In this document: positions 32,927 to 43,905 of the stretch, piece by piece
How positions within the stretch are numbered: the first letter of the stretch is position 1
Layout of the letters: every line of letters begins with the position of its first letter
The notes under the pieces: generated by a model
Told to the model about the DNA's origin: nothing
Databases searched by the model: none
What the model saw: only the letters and a program-made list of their open reading frames with translations
Translations under genes and position numbers: made by a program
Assembly (NCBI GenBank): GCA_949825065.1
Contig: OX463859.1
Location: 19,371,177-19,435,176 of the forward strand
Direction: 5' to 3'
From: Odontocerum albicorne
Lineage: Eukaryota; Arthropoda; Insecta; Trichoptera; Odontoceridae
DNA length: 64,000 nt

Positions 32927-33360
32927 TGTGGACGAGCCTGACGCCAGCTCATGTGAAATCTGTCCTGGCGATCAGCCACACGACTCCCAGGATTGCCTTC
33001 CTCGACGAACTACTGACCGACAAGATGCTGGAGCAGACGAGCATCGCTACAATCACGATTCAACCACAAACATCGCTACAACCACGCTACAGCCACAAGC
33101 ACCGCAGACTCCACCATCATCAAGCACCTGCAGATCAACCCTCCACATCGGACGCCATCTGCAACTTGATCTTCACAACCAAGCATCGACGACCAACGCA
33201 CCACAGACAATCCGAATTTAGCGAGACACGACCAAACCTACCCCCCGCTTCCGCATCACCCATCTATATGACACTGCAGATCCGGGAAAAAACGCCGCTC
33301 GCTTCTGTTATCTACGTACCTACTTCGACAAAGGGAAACGGATAACCAGTCCAGGCGCCA
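32927..33360 (+). pseudogene. Gypsy-type gag remnants (capsid C-terminal part and gag end)
   Basis: Frame 1 gives LTPAHVKSVLAISHTTPRIA then FLDELLTDKMLEQTSIATIT, resembling the gypsy capsid stretch LPxHVxxIL...LAxxADKIME. Frame 0, after a Gln- and Pro-rich linker, gives RFCYLRTYFDKGKRITSPGA, resembling the CYYHxxFGDKAxxCxxPC end of insect gypsy gag but with several cysteines lost. A long open frame (32635-33345) also reads through the H2B region out of frame. Together they indicate the host fragment replaced the middle of gag. Confidence 0.7.
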
Positions 33361-33411
33361 GATGCACCGGAACCTAGCGTTTCGCGTAGGGCGCGCTCCC
33401 TACGCTCCACT

Positions 33412-33426
33412 AGGAGAGGAGAGGAG
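33412..33426 (+). promoter_or_regulatory. Polypurine tract
   Basis: AGGAGAGGAGAGGAG ends three bases before LTR2, the expected place for the plus-strand primer. Confidence 0.85.
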
Positions 33427-33429
33427 CCA

Positions 33430-33985
33430 TGTAGGGAATACCGTCGTCCCTAAATATTGTCAACATGTACGGTCAACGACCGACGAAACGAACTTTGGAT
33501 ATGTCCAAAGTTCGTATACTAGAACACTAATATTGTTTACACGCAAATAATATTTACGTTTCATTCCACGGTGGAAAGAGAACGCATTGCGTTGTCTCAC
33601 CGTTTTCGCAAATAAATATTCTACCCACTATACCATCCGCAACGTCTGCAAACGCCTCTGCACGCGCAGGAGTGAGATAAAATATATATTGCGGGCGCAT
33701 TCACGCACATCTATAAATACCTACTTATCGACAAATAAAGATTATTATTCACTTGACCATTCATTGCTGTTTACTATTCATTGATTGTTCACTCTCACTT
33801 TCCACATTCCTGAATCGACGTATTTTATTTTAAATACAAAACAATCATAATCATCACGACGTATCAATAAAGCATCCCACTAAATTGGTGACCCCGAACG
33901 AAAAGGAACACAGAATTCGACTAAAGCGAATACAGCGATGTCAACAACATCATCATCAGCGCGTCCCACTACAAACATCCGCTAA
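33430..33985 (+). repeat. 3' LTR, compound form
   Basis: Same length (556 bp) and structure as the 5' LTR, including the 102-bp extension at 33884-33985 with ATTGGTGACCCCGAACG and ATGTCAACAACATCATCATC. Differs from LTR1 by only scattered substitutions. The hairpin is at 33490-33513. Confidence 0.92.
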
Positions 33986-33990
33986 GTACT

Positions 33991-34370
33991 CATACTAATT
34001 ATTTCGCATTTTAACGTAACAACCCATGGACAATAAAAAAAATAGTATCCCCGTCGTTGTTTATTTTATACGTCGTTGTTTATTTTATACGTCGTCGTTT
34101 ATCAATCGCAACAATATTCTTTAGATTCAGTAATACCCTGAAAAAGGAGTCCCCTTCGGTGTGCATTTTGAGTTTTAAAACAGTAAATGACTTTCGCTCC
34201 TCTGACAATGCGTTATACATCCACTAGCGGTCATTGAAATTTCACTAGCGTTTCATAGGTGTTAAAAAATATGATGCATTTGACCAAAAAAAGCATTCAC
34301 CTCTTTAACACTAATTATATTATCTCTATTTTTTGGCATATTTATTTATACATATCTTCTCCCTGACTCC
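33991..34370. other. Short direct repeats and unassigned sequence
   Basis: At about 34050-34108 the block GTCGTTGTTTATTTTATAC occurs twice in tandem with a third partial copy. Nothing else recognised. Confidence 0.6.
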
Positions 34371-34371
34371 A

Positions 34372-34621
34372 TCCCAACTCACTGTCTGCGAAGACTGTTA
34401 GGGTCAGCTCTCCTCGTCCTCAGGTTGTATGCTCTTCTGTCCCGGGCTACGTCCCCCAGGCCGTGCCTCTGTATCAGGTTATCTTTTTGCACCACCCATA
34501 AATTTTTTGGTCTTCCTCTGGTTGTTAATCGAGGAAGATCCATGGAGATTGCCTGGTTCACAATGTGATCGGGTGCTCTGCGTCCAACGTCTTCATACCA
34601 TCTCAATCGCCTCTCCTCCAT
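34372..34621 (-). pseudogene. LINE C-terminal fragment (RRADP-type end)
   Basis: An open 80-codon minus frame reads MEERRLRWYEDVGRRAPDHI, then RLTTRGRPKNLWVVQKDNLI, then LGDVARDRRAY and ends RTRRADPNS. This is a common C-terminus of arthropod RT-endonuclease LINEs (RLRWYGHV...GRPK..W......TRRADP). It is a different family from the SAYP-ending copies. Only the last 80 or so codons are present. Confidence 0.82.
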
Positions 34622-34729
34622 CTTGCTGTTGATTTATTTATACATATGTATATTACATATACCAATCAACCATAATCGTATTAAATATACCTCAGCAAAT
34701 GAAAACCAGTACTAAGAAGTACATTTAAA

Positions 34730-34815
34730 AAAAAACTGGATTCCAACGGTAATCAAACCTGCAACCCCTTAGTCGGAAGACAGGGTTCTTAATCACTAGG
34801 TCACGCTGAAATAGG
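34730..34815 (-). repeat. tRNA-headed SINE relic
   Basis: On the minus strand: GTGACCTAGTGATTAAGAAC (A-box), CTGTCTTCCGACTAAGGGGT, GCAGGTTTGATTACCG (B-box), then TTGGAATCCAG and a T-to-A-rich run, the family junction. Confidence 0.65.
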
Positions 34816-35039
34816 CAGGATCTCAGAAAATGAACTTTGTTAATATCTTAATGGTCGATATATTTTGTTAATATCTTAATGGTCGAAATCGTCTGTATTT
34901 GTACAATTAAATAAATAAAGAAACAAGTATATTCACAGTGACCAAACAAACCTTTTAAATCAAAACCTGTGGCAGCGGTGGTCAAAGGAAAAAAAATAAT
35001 TAATTAAAAAAATAAACATTATTGTGGTCTAAATAGGTC

Positions 35040-35114
35040 TCTGCCCAATCACAACGAGCTTGGTTGATTTTCAATCAACGCTCAATTGGCAGCGAACTGG
35101 CGAGGTTGGGCAGA
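35040..35114. other. Multi-stem inverted-repeat structure
   Basis: Outer stem TCTGCCCAATC (35040-35050) pairs with GGTTGGGCAGA (35104-35114), one G-T wobble. Inside, GAGC (35056-35059) plus GTTGATT (35063-35069) pair with AATCAAC plus GCTC (35073-35083) around a TTC loop. A further stretch 35084-35103 could form a third arm. No known RNA family is recognised. Confidence 0.6.
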
Positions 35115-35572
35115 CGAACCAACTGTAGTTTTTCATCCCAACAGGATTATTTTTTTCTCCATTTTGTGTGAACGTTTTTTTAGCAATCCCTTTTTCGTCA
35201 TTTTCAAAGAGACATTTTACCAAGTGTAAATTGAAACGGCGCCGACGTCCGGAGATGTGGTTTTTTAATTACATTTTAGTTTGTTTGACGTATTAAAACG
35301 TAGGAATACTAAAAAAGTTCGTTAAAAGGAGTTGATAAATTTAGACTAAGAGAAAATTTACTGCTTTAAATAAGAAAAAAATAAGCACTTATTATATGGT
35401 AAAGATCACAATAAAAAACTGGAACCAAATAATATGAATCACGATTTGAACGTAGTCAGTTACTTCATTTATTAACACTCTAGTATAACCAACAATGGAA
35501 GAAGTGTGACTGATATAAAAAAATAACTGAAATTGAGAAGAATTTTTTGCCAAAGCTGGAAAATATATGAAA

Positions 35573-35747
35573 AATCAGAATCATTACGATGAACATACGA
35601 CTAGCTTAATCAGAATCATTACGATGAACATACGACTAGTTTAATCAGAATCATTACGATGAACATACGACTAGTTTAATCAGAATCATTACGATGAACA
35701 TACGACTAGTTTAATCAGAATCATCACGATGAACATATGACTAGCTT
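35573..35747. repeat. 35-bp minisatellite, five copies
   Basis: Units start at 35573, 35608, 35643, 35678 and 35713 with AATCAGAATCATTACGATGA. The array ends at the left edge of duplication copy B. Confidence 0.95.
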
Positions 35748-35749
35748 AT

Positions 35750-37127
35750 TCATTTTTTATGACAATTTTATGATTTCGTCAATGTTGTGAAGATCAATTA
35801 GTTTTCATTGAACATAATTTAATCGTCATTTTGTTAATACTATTGTATTTTGAAATAGTGATATTGTTAACGCAATAAGAGCACGGTGAGATGGTTTGGA
35901 GATGTGGAACGTATGAATAAATCTACTTTGTGGATAGAATACACTACTTTTACATCACAAAAGATTATGAATATTCGTAGAACTACAACACAAAAGATTA
36001 TGAACACTTTGTTAATTTTCCCACTCAAGTGCACATGCACTCAATCACAAATCATTTCAATCTCGTTTTCAATAGCAGCCTCTTGTAAGTAGGGAAACTT
36101 TTCACGTGGTCATAAAGCCGGTCAATATGTACTGTATACAACTAAAGTGTGATACAACACTAGTTATATTTCTTTAAATGTCTTAAAACTGGTTGATTAT
36201 TGGTTCTATTTTTAATATATATTTCTCATTATCCTTTTGACAGCATTGGTCATAAGTCCCCAGTAAGATATAGGCAAAAATCTAGTTAAGTGTGGTAAGT
36301 TTGGTATGACACTTATCATGACAAATGACAGGCAACAAACCCAGATCTATGCAATATAATTTAACAGTGTGTTCTTGAAATTGCATTATTTTTGTTAATC
36401 TTTTTTTTTTCTCATACTTTTTGTAAGTTTTGATACTAAGTTATATTTGTTGTATTGCTCCTGGGTTGGTTTTACTTTTATCTGTTTTGCACATTTTCTT
36501 AATATTTAAGTTATATTGCTTAATAGTTCTTTAACACATATATCATACATTATCACTTCGCTTCCATTGTGGAGTAGGCAGAAAGAACATATCCCCATTT
36601 TTGTTCTATCCAATGACGCAACTTTCACCTCTTCCACATTCTTACATCTCGATATGCAAAATCTTCCATGATTTATCTATCTTATTTTACCTATCTGTTC
36701 GATTTGATCAAGTCATGTTTCCTCGGTCTATCTCTGACACGCAACCATTACACTTCTGTGTAACACTTTCATTTTATACAGTACAGCCTGGCGGATTTAT
36801 TGCCATGTGGTAATTTCTTGCAACCAACCAGAAATATGTAAATATATCCTTAAGTAAAAAACCAGGCGAGAATCATTTTTTTTAAATCTGGTTTCCAGTG
36901 GTATTTGAACCCGCAGCCTTTGAGCTGGGAGATAGATGTCTTACCAACTATGCGACGGAGGTCATCTGTCATTCTTTTGCCGTAAATTTTTTCCACATGT
37001 GCGAACTATTTTAAATCTCCTTTCTCGATCTTACTAAAAACATATTGACAAGTATGTAGATTACACAAAACGTCACCAATAAATTTTTGTGGTTGGAATA
37101 CCAATCGTTTATAATTTTGAATTTGAT
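35750..37127 (-). repeat. Copy B of the inverted duplication, uninterrupted
   Basis: Reverse complement of 25530-26580 joined to 30666-31138. It contains one 78-bp unit (36355-36432), the LINE terminus (36540-36740), the SINE (36775-36970) and the second part of the LINE tail to about 37030. It is bordered on the left by a 35-bp array and on the right by a 54-bp array. Confidence 0.9.
36775..36970 (-). repeat. tRNA-headed SINE in copy B
   Basis: Minus strand: GTCGCATAGTTGGTAAGACA (A-box), AAGGCTGCGGGTTCAAATAC (B-box), ACTGGAAACCAGATTT, then the body with GCCACATGGCAATAAATCCG. It sits at the same LINE-tail position as the SINE at 25697, so the two are copies by duplication and not separate insertions. 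Confidence 0.8.
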
Positions 37128-37288
37128 AGTAACAAGAACGTCTAGTTTCAGCACTTAACATATATGATAGCTAAGGTTTATAGTTACAAGAACGCCTAGT
37201 TTCAGCACTTAACATATATGATAGCTAAGGTTTATAGTAACAAGAACGCCTAGTTTCAGCACTTAACATATATGATAGCTAAGGTTTA
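37127..37288. repeat. 54-bp minisatellite, three copies
   Basis: Units start at 37127, 37181 and 37235 (TAGTAACAAGAACGCCTAGT...GATAGCTAAGGTTTA) and are almost identical. It begins where homology to copy A stops. Confidence 0.95.
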
Positions 37289-37319
37289 TCCCTTTCCACC
37301 AATACATACTCGTACATCG

Positions 37320-37700
37320 CCAATTCAACAGATGGTTTTTAGCCTCCCGAATATATAATATTTCTCCAAGCCGATCGGCCACGCGCTGCTTCTTTCCAGT
37401 TTCCTCCCATTATCAACCTCCTGAAATCCTGTTATACGTTACATAAACGCCTCTCTCTTGGTCTACTGCACGACTTTCTTCTGTGTTGTTATGCTTGCAT
37501 TTATGATATTTGCTAACCGTTTCAACTAAGAACTGATTGCATGACCTATCTATTTCAATATCCACAAACATATTATTGGTTATAAGTCATTGACCAGTTA
37601 ATTTTTGAGTTTTTTTCATTAGATCATCATTTCCGACCTCCTGCAGTCGGTTTTGGGATAAGTTTTCTTCGTAGTATAACAGATGTACATCATCCTGAAT
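37320..37700 (-). pseudogene. Possible decayed LINE C-terminal region
   Basis: Minus-strand frames contain FRRLIMGGNWKEAARGRSAW and RNIIYSG, which recall the EG+.GKR.RGR...W...I end of RTE-type LINEs. The match is weak and broken; it could be chance. Confidence 0.35.
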
Positions 37701-37909
37701 CATGTTCAAGAGAAAACCGAAAAATATTACATTTCTCAATACCATTTCATTCTACCATTCTCCTATGTCCCTTTCCCTATCTTTTAAGAAACCTTCTTCT
37801 CGTCCTACCATTATTATTAAGAGATGAGATGAGATGAATTATTTTCATTGAATTTAAATCCTTTTTTTTTTTTTTTGTAAAATCTGTCATGTTTCAAAAC
37901 AATTTTACT

Positions 37910-38530
37910 TATAAGTTGGTTGGTTGCAAGATTTTTTGTATAGCAATAAGTCCACCAGACGTACGATATACATTAAATCTATTACAGAAAATGTTGCCAT
38001 ATCGTGCACCGTAAGATCATGCAATTTGGTCAGTAAAAACAAAATTCTAAAGCCATATATTTTATATTATCATCACTATTGCAACTGTTTCACTTTAAAA
38101 ATCTCTAGATACATTTTTGTTACAGAATCACTTAAGAAAATTTGTGGTGTGTCAAATAGAAAAGAACGTAGAACGAAGACTTCGGAAATGAATGCTTGGA
38201 TACCATGGAAGTTTTAATTAAGATTAATAAACGAGCTTTAAGGCGGTTTGAATATGTGGAAATAAAGAATGTCGAAAGAATGACTAAGTAAGTATTCAAG
38301 TTAAAAGCGCAAAGTATACGTGAAAGAAGTAAACCGAGGAATCGTGGCTGAATCAAATGGACCAGATTTTGGAAGAAGTTTAAGTCTAAAATATGAATAA
38401 TAGAAGATTGTGCATGGCGAAATATGTGAATGTGGAGGAGGCGAAAGTGGTGTTTGAATAGAAAAGTTTGGAGATCTATTATCTCTGCCTGCCTGGAAAG
38501 GACACAATGTGATGATATTTATATATGTAA
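37910..38530 (+). pseudogene. SINE 3' relic followed by LINE 3' terminal fragment
   Basis: 37912-37965 holds the SINE/LINE tail GGTTGGTTGCAAGATTTTTT and GCAATAAGTCCACCAGACGT. From 38130 the LINE reading is KKICGVSNRKERRTKTSEMN (the CGV..R.R..E box), then RALRRFEYVE-like, GTGAAAGAAGTAAACCGAGG (RGRPR position), CATGGCGAAATATGTGAATG and the terminus TTATCTCTGCCTGCCTGGAA. Frameshifts throughout. Confidence 0.75.
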
Positions 38531-38534
38531 TATT

Positions 38535-41330
38535 TACTACATCGATATGTAAAGATTATTTTAGAAAAGAAAGATATCGATTAATTTCCCAACAATTAAT
38601 TTGGTTGCAGAGAGAAAATAAGAAATCACTTCAATTTGATTGAAAAAAAAACTTTAAAAAAGGTTCTCCTTTCAAAGCTCTGACGAGATTACTTCGTTGA
38701 ATACTAAAAAAGGAAGAATTCCACGATAAAATGTAATTTTCTCATTCTTAAGGAGAAAATATCAAATTAGCGTCCTGCAGTCATTGGAAGAGAGGAATTA
38801 GCAATTAGCTTGCTCTTGCTTGCTTGCATTTTCCCACTGCAGTTTCTATTTGGATTCAAGATTTAATTGTTTCATTTGTGTGTTAAGCTATTTGAGGGAA
38901 AATTGCTTTTTTATTTTTTCGTGTTTCATTATTATTCTGAAAACGTTAATGATTCATTTTTAATAGTTTTAAAAAAATCTTATTTTACTAGGATATTAAA
39001 AATGAATTAATTTGTTTTGAGGTATTTTTTTTGCTATAAATAACGATTTTTTATGTTACAAATAACGATATATTAAAAAAAAATCTTATTAAAACTTATT
39101 GTATTAAGAAATATATTTTTTTAAATTTTAAATATTAAAAAAAATACTTTTATAACGGATTCGGAAATATTGATGAGCGTGGCTGATAGAAAATATTTTT
39201 TACGATCCCCAGTAATCGGCCCATTACAAGGGAGAATTATTGATGCTGAGAACACACCACTGCGTTTGTGCGATAACATTCGATCAATGCTGCACTTGAT
39301 GGTTTGTCCACCTTACCCCCTAAGCTGCTTGGAAGACAACCTACATTAAAAAACTTTCAATTCCATTGCATTTGTATCTTTTTGGGCTAATAGAACATTG
39401 ATATTGTGTTGTCTATATGATTGAAATGGAATCAATTAATTGGAAAAACGTAGTAAACTATTTAAAAATGTCACTTGTAGGTCAAGAATATGGGAGACGA
39501 CAAGGGTTTGTGGGTGATGGAGAAAATCACCTTGCTTTTTAAGATAAATGTACCGATTCTCGAAGGGTACCACATTTATAATTCACATCGTTTTAATGAA
39601 GATTACTGTAAACTGTAAAGTACACTTATATATGTGTGATATATCACCCTGAGAGGTTATAAGAGTCTGTTTCTGACTAGTCCACCAACAGTATTAACAG
39701 CGATGACCAAGGTCCGAGTGAATGTGATGGAATGCAAGTAGTCTGAACGAATTAACATGTACGTGTTAAATAATAAGTATTAAAATAATTAGTTGTGAGG
39801 ATTGTCATCTAGTAATAAGTTGTTTGTAAGGGTTGGCTAGTTCATTGAAATTAAATATTAATATTATTAAAAATAAAATGACATGTAGTAAAATAAATGT
39901 AAGTTAGTCCAAATAAGGTATAAACGTGGGAGATCTCAACCAGTTTCTTTGCGTCACCTCTCCTTCCTTCCTCTTTGGAGTCCTCTATCTCTTACAGTTC
40001 CTCAACTTTATATTGGTTATTATAATACTTGAATGATTTTAAGTATTTTTGATACTTGCAATTTATTTGCTACGGTACTTGTCCTCCATTGGAAGATTTT
40101 GGGTGTGATTCAAGCTGGCACTTAAAATCCATTAGTAGAATCGGATATGATAGAAGAATTGTTTTTTTTAATGTATTATGTTTTTAATTAATTACTTTTA
40201 AAGATACATCAGTTTTTTATTTTATCTTCCCTATCTCGATTTCTTTATAAACTCAATTCCTGTTGGGTATTTCGAGTTCTTGATTTATGCAAAGTGTTGT
40301 TACGATTACAAAAATGGCAAAATGCTATCTCACTGAAAGTTTCCTCATTAATTCTCATTGTGGACGATACAAATTGGTACAAGTGTTCTTTCGTGTACCC
40401 CTTTTCTACTCAATTTAAGTTCACCCAATATATCTTTCGTGTTACTTTAGAATATGCTAAAGGAAAACATTTTCTGTTAAATTTAATTAAACTTTCGTAA
40501 AGAAATTCACATGAAAAATATTGGTTTAACTTAAAAGTATAAAACAGGTATCGTCATTGAAGATATGTTATATTCTTTGGAGCAAGCTAACGAGGGTTGA
40601 GAGTCTTAAAGTGGTCGGTAGGTGGGCAGTAAAGGACGACATAAATAAGTATAGTAGAAGCAATGTACTAGAAATATCAAAAGATAATCTCTGCTTCAAC
40701 TTAACGTAAGTCTATGTTATGAAAGGCGCTGAACATATTTAATGATACGTTGAGGTGTGATATAACTAAAATCATAAAATAAAAAAGACCGACATAATAA
40801 GACAAATACGCTGTTTAGCGAGTAGACTATCTTCAAGACCGTTTTCGGTCCCGGATATTCAACCCATTTATATTAAGGTATTAAAAATACTACAAAAGAT
40901 AACACAAGATGCATGTAAGGATTGGAAAGTGAATTCTGCAACTATTAAATTTGACACTTTTTCTCATCTGTTTTTGTAAAAAAAAACGTGTATCAAAATT
41001 AAACCGCACAAAGTTTATCAAGAGAAGACGAACTACAACGATACCTCGGTAGATCTTCCAATCTATGATAGTAGCACTTTCGGTTTTGAGTAGAGAGTAC
41101 TGTATGTTTGTTATGTTCATATATTATCACAATTTTTTTTTACACTTCCCAAAAAAGGGTTGTTTCAAGTGCTTTCTGAAGCAGTATACGCCACCAATAT
41201 GTTTAATACTAACAAGGAGACTATTCCACATCACGAAACCACTAATGACAAAAGTTAACTTGTTCAATGAAGGTGAGATCGACTTTAAAATTATACTCCT
41301 CTTTAAATTAACAAATACCTCATCTTCTTT
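38535..41330. other. Gene-free AT-rich stretch
   Basis: About 2.8 kb with no recognised motif. A somewhat GC-richer segment at 39165-39350 (GATCCCCAGTAATCGGCCCA) has no convincing frame. Open frames at 40294-40500, 40890-41120 and 41065-41349 have no recognised domain. Confidence 0.5.
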
Positions 41331-41334
41331 CGAC

Positions 41335-41425
41335 GACCGTCGTAGCTAGATGATAAGACGACTGTTTTCCAGCCTGCGTATTTCAGGATCTTTTCCTGTT
41401 GAAATTCATTAACTCTAGTCTGGTT
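41335..41425 (+). repeat. tRNA-headed SINE relic
   Basis: GTCGTAGCTAGATGATAAGA at the A-box, CTGTTTTCCAGCCTGCG, then a decayed B-box and TCTAGTCTGG at the junction. Confidence 0.5.
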
Positions 41426-41599
41426 TCCTATTTAAAATCTTTTTGGTTGCTTGGAAAAGGTTACCTAATGGTTATTCACCCATTAATTTGTACCATGTAG
41501 AACAAAAGTGTAATACACTTACATACAACACACCATCTTTCAGACATCTCATATTACGAGTATTTCATAAAACGACAAATTTCAGTATTTAGAAGATTA

Positions 41600-42290
41600 C
41601 AAAACCTGGTGTACCACCTATCTCTAATCATTTCTATCCTGGACCATGTTGAGGTTGCGTTTAAAGATAATCCTTTTAACTCCTTCATTTAGTCCATCCA
41701 TTTTATAGGGCGCCTTTCTCTTGCTTGCTTTACTCAACTGTCCCCATGCTCATCCACTTCTCCAGGCTTTCGTAATTTTTTCAGGTAACGTGCCAAATGT
41801 ATATTTGAATTATTTCTTTGCATCTTGTCAGCGCCTTTGGGTTATCTCTATTCTTGAATGATGGAGATAATGTGGCATCGTGCGCGTGGGATCTGCACCA
41901 TCTAACGCCACTTCTCGAAAATTTCTTTTCTTATTTCTCATAGTAAATGTTTTCATTCAATACAGTGCTATGGAGAAAATCAACTATTTAACTAAATAGA
42001 TTTTGGTTCTTCTAAGTACAATAATATTATATATATTTTAGTTAATCCGCATCAGATTTCTCATAGCTGATTTTGCCAATCCAATCCAATCCGCTTTCGG
42101 ATCTCTGCTTCATATCCTTGATTCTCAGAAATGAAAGCACCAAGGTACATAAACTCATTGACCTCGTCATGATCCCTTAACCTTTTTGTTAGGGTCTTGA
42201 ATTGGTCGACGATAAGGACTTTTGTTCTACTTTAGTTCATTTCTAATCCTATTTTTACTTTTGAAATCAAATTATTGAAAAAGTTTAGTT
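41600..42290 (-). pseudogene. RTE-type LINE C-terminal half (broken)
   Basis: Minus-strand frames give EVNEFMYLGAF-like sequence (CGAGGTCAATGAGTTTATGT), DWIGLAKSAMRNLMRI, RRTKIYLVK and LIFSIALY and MKTFTMRNKK (the K.xLV.S....ALYGxETWTxR box after the RT core). Then comes RNFREVALDGADPTRTMPHY and a basic tail with SKASKRKAPYKMDGLNEGVK and LNMVQDRND. The catalytic RT motifs lie outside the fragment. Several frameshifts and stops. Confidence 0.75.
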
Positions 42291-42639
42291 TAAAAGTTCT
42301 ACCTTAGAACAATTTAACTATGAAAATATATAAAGTGAAATAAAAGTTGAGAAATTTTCCGATATAGGGATCATACCTCATTTACTTTTAATTCAAAATA
42401 TTGAAATTCATATAAAGCAAAATAATTTCAATAAGATAAATTGCCCCCACTCATTCAAGAGACAACATATGTTAGGTATTGAATAGCAAAGGTTGTATAT
42501 ATATGGTATATTCCTATACAAACTTAATTTCGTCGAAACTAAACAAATTATGCATCTTTTCCTAAAGGTGTCTTTTTTTAAAGTTATTCTATATATTTAA
42601 TTAGACATTTTCTGTACGATTAAATGGCATATTAATAGT

Positions 42640-42930
42640 TATAGCTTTGCAACAACAACCCTGCACCGTCAAAAATATATTATGCGATGCGCACATTTCG
42701 GAAACATATGTGCAACATACAAGTACACTAATGAATCCAGTGACTTTACTTAATGTTTCAACTCTTACTCTTTCTTACCAAAGGATACACCCAAATAAAC
42801 CCATTAACAATCAACCCATTTTGATAGCCATACCCAGAATAAATCTTGGGAGCAGATCATTTGTTTTTAAATCCTTAAAAAATTACTTAAATTTAAACAA
42901 AGACATTTTTTTAAGCGAGAACTGTAATAT
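42640..42930 (+). pseudogene. Possible LINE C-terminal relic
   Basis: A 95-codon open frame ends PRINLGSRSFVFKSLKNYLN, recalling the IPR...N.G..SF.Y+....YN.L end of some non-LTR RT proteins. The rest is not recognisable. Could be fortuitous. Confidence 0.3.
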
Positions 42931-42931
42931 G

Positions 42932-43255
42932 TAACGCCATGCTCTTTGTTGGGTAGGGAGAGAGAATAGATCTTATTTTTTTTAATAAAAGCAAACAACT
43001 TTCGTCTCTTCCATATTTAAATAACATGTCATGCACAATCTTCCTTTATTTATATCAACCAATTTACATTATTTGTAAATAAAATTAGCTTGATCCAGTC
43101 TCGTTTATTTTGTTTAAATTCTTCCATGTACACTTTACAATTCTGACTTATATTCTCGCTTAGTCATTATTTCGTTATTCTTTCTCTACACGTGTTTAAT
43201 TCCATCTATATGTCCTTTCTTCTTCTTACTCAAAACATCCATTTTATTCACACAT
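42932..43255 (-). pseudogene. LINE 3' terminal fragment (SAYP family)
   Basis: The inverted terminus TTCTCTCTCCCTACCCAACA near 42960 is followed on the minus strand by GGAAGATTGTGCATGACATG and further tail sequence as in the other copies. Poor reading frame. Confidence 0.6.
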
Positions 43256-43639
43256 TAACTTCTAATGTCTTCATTTCGACTTCTTTCATATATTAACACT
43301 TCGCAAATGTTTATACGAGTAGATCACGCATCTCTACAGCATTCATTTAACTTTAAACTTTATTCTGCCAAGTTTTTGCATATGTTCAAGTGAGTATTTT
43401 ACCGTATAGTAATATTAACAAATCAGGTAATATTTTCAGATGGTGGGAGAGTTGCGAGGGCGTGAAGCGATAGGAAATAAATACAATGGGGCACTAAAAC
43501 ATACTGTCCACATTGATATATGAAAAAAATGAGAAGAGCCTAATAAATGCTCAAGAAAATGTGTGCACCGAGAGGGTAACAATATATGACATAATACAGA
43601 ATTAAGTAATAAAGGATAAAAATGAAAATTAACTAAAAG

Positions 43640-43905
43640 TTGTTGAGTTGAATTAAAGAAGAGCACTTTGGGATAGTTGAGGCATGTAGAACGAATGTAC
43701 AAAGAAATATTAATAAATCAAATGAAAGTGGAAGATGTGGTAGAGGTAGACAAAAGAAATTATGGTTGGCTTAAGTGAATGATATTTTGAAAGAAGGAAA
43801 CGAATAAAGTCAGAGAAATCGTAGAAGTTGTATAATAATAAAGTGTATGGTTGTAGAAGTATATATGTTTTTGCTAATTTGGTCCTCTCTATTACCTCTT
43901 TCAAT
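43640..43905 (+). pseudogene. LINE 3' terminal fragment (GHVERM family)
   Basis: GAAGAGCACTTTGGGATAGT and GGCATGTAGAACGAATG correspond to KSTLIWFGHVERM. Then GTAGAGGTAGACAAAAGAAA (RGRPRK position), GTGAATGATATTTTGAAAGA (VNDILKEG) and a terminus near 43890. Several small deletions. Confidence 0.72.

Larger units (their letters stand above)
32058..33985 (+). mobile_element. Non-autonomous gypsy-like LTR retrotransposon with captured H2B
   Basis: Two 556-bp LTRs (32058-32613, 33430-33985) enclose 816 bp. The TSD is GTACT at 32053-32057 and 33986-33990. Right after LTR1 is a primer-binding-type site TTGGTGACCCCGAACG. Just before LTR2 is a purine tract AGGAGAGGAGAGGAG (33412-33426). The inside has a histone H2B fragment and two gag remnants but no protease, RT or integrase, so any movement relied on a complete relative. 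The near-identical LTRs indicate recent insertion compared with the solo LTR at 17509. Confidence 0.93.

Noticed and set aside
32635..33345. 236-codon open frame across the H2B region as one protein
   Set aside because: In the first part the true homology is in another frame (H2B from 32690); the His- and Gln-rich reading there is a shadow. Only its later part overlaps a gag-like stretch.
43436..43702. 88-codon minus-strand gene
   Set aside because: It overlaps the start of a plus-strand LINE tail and has no recognisable motif.
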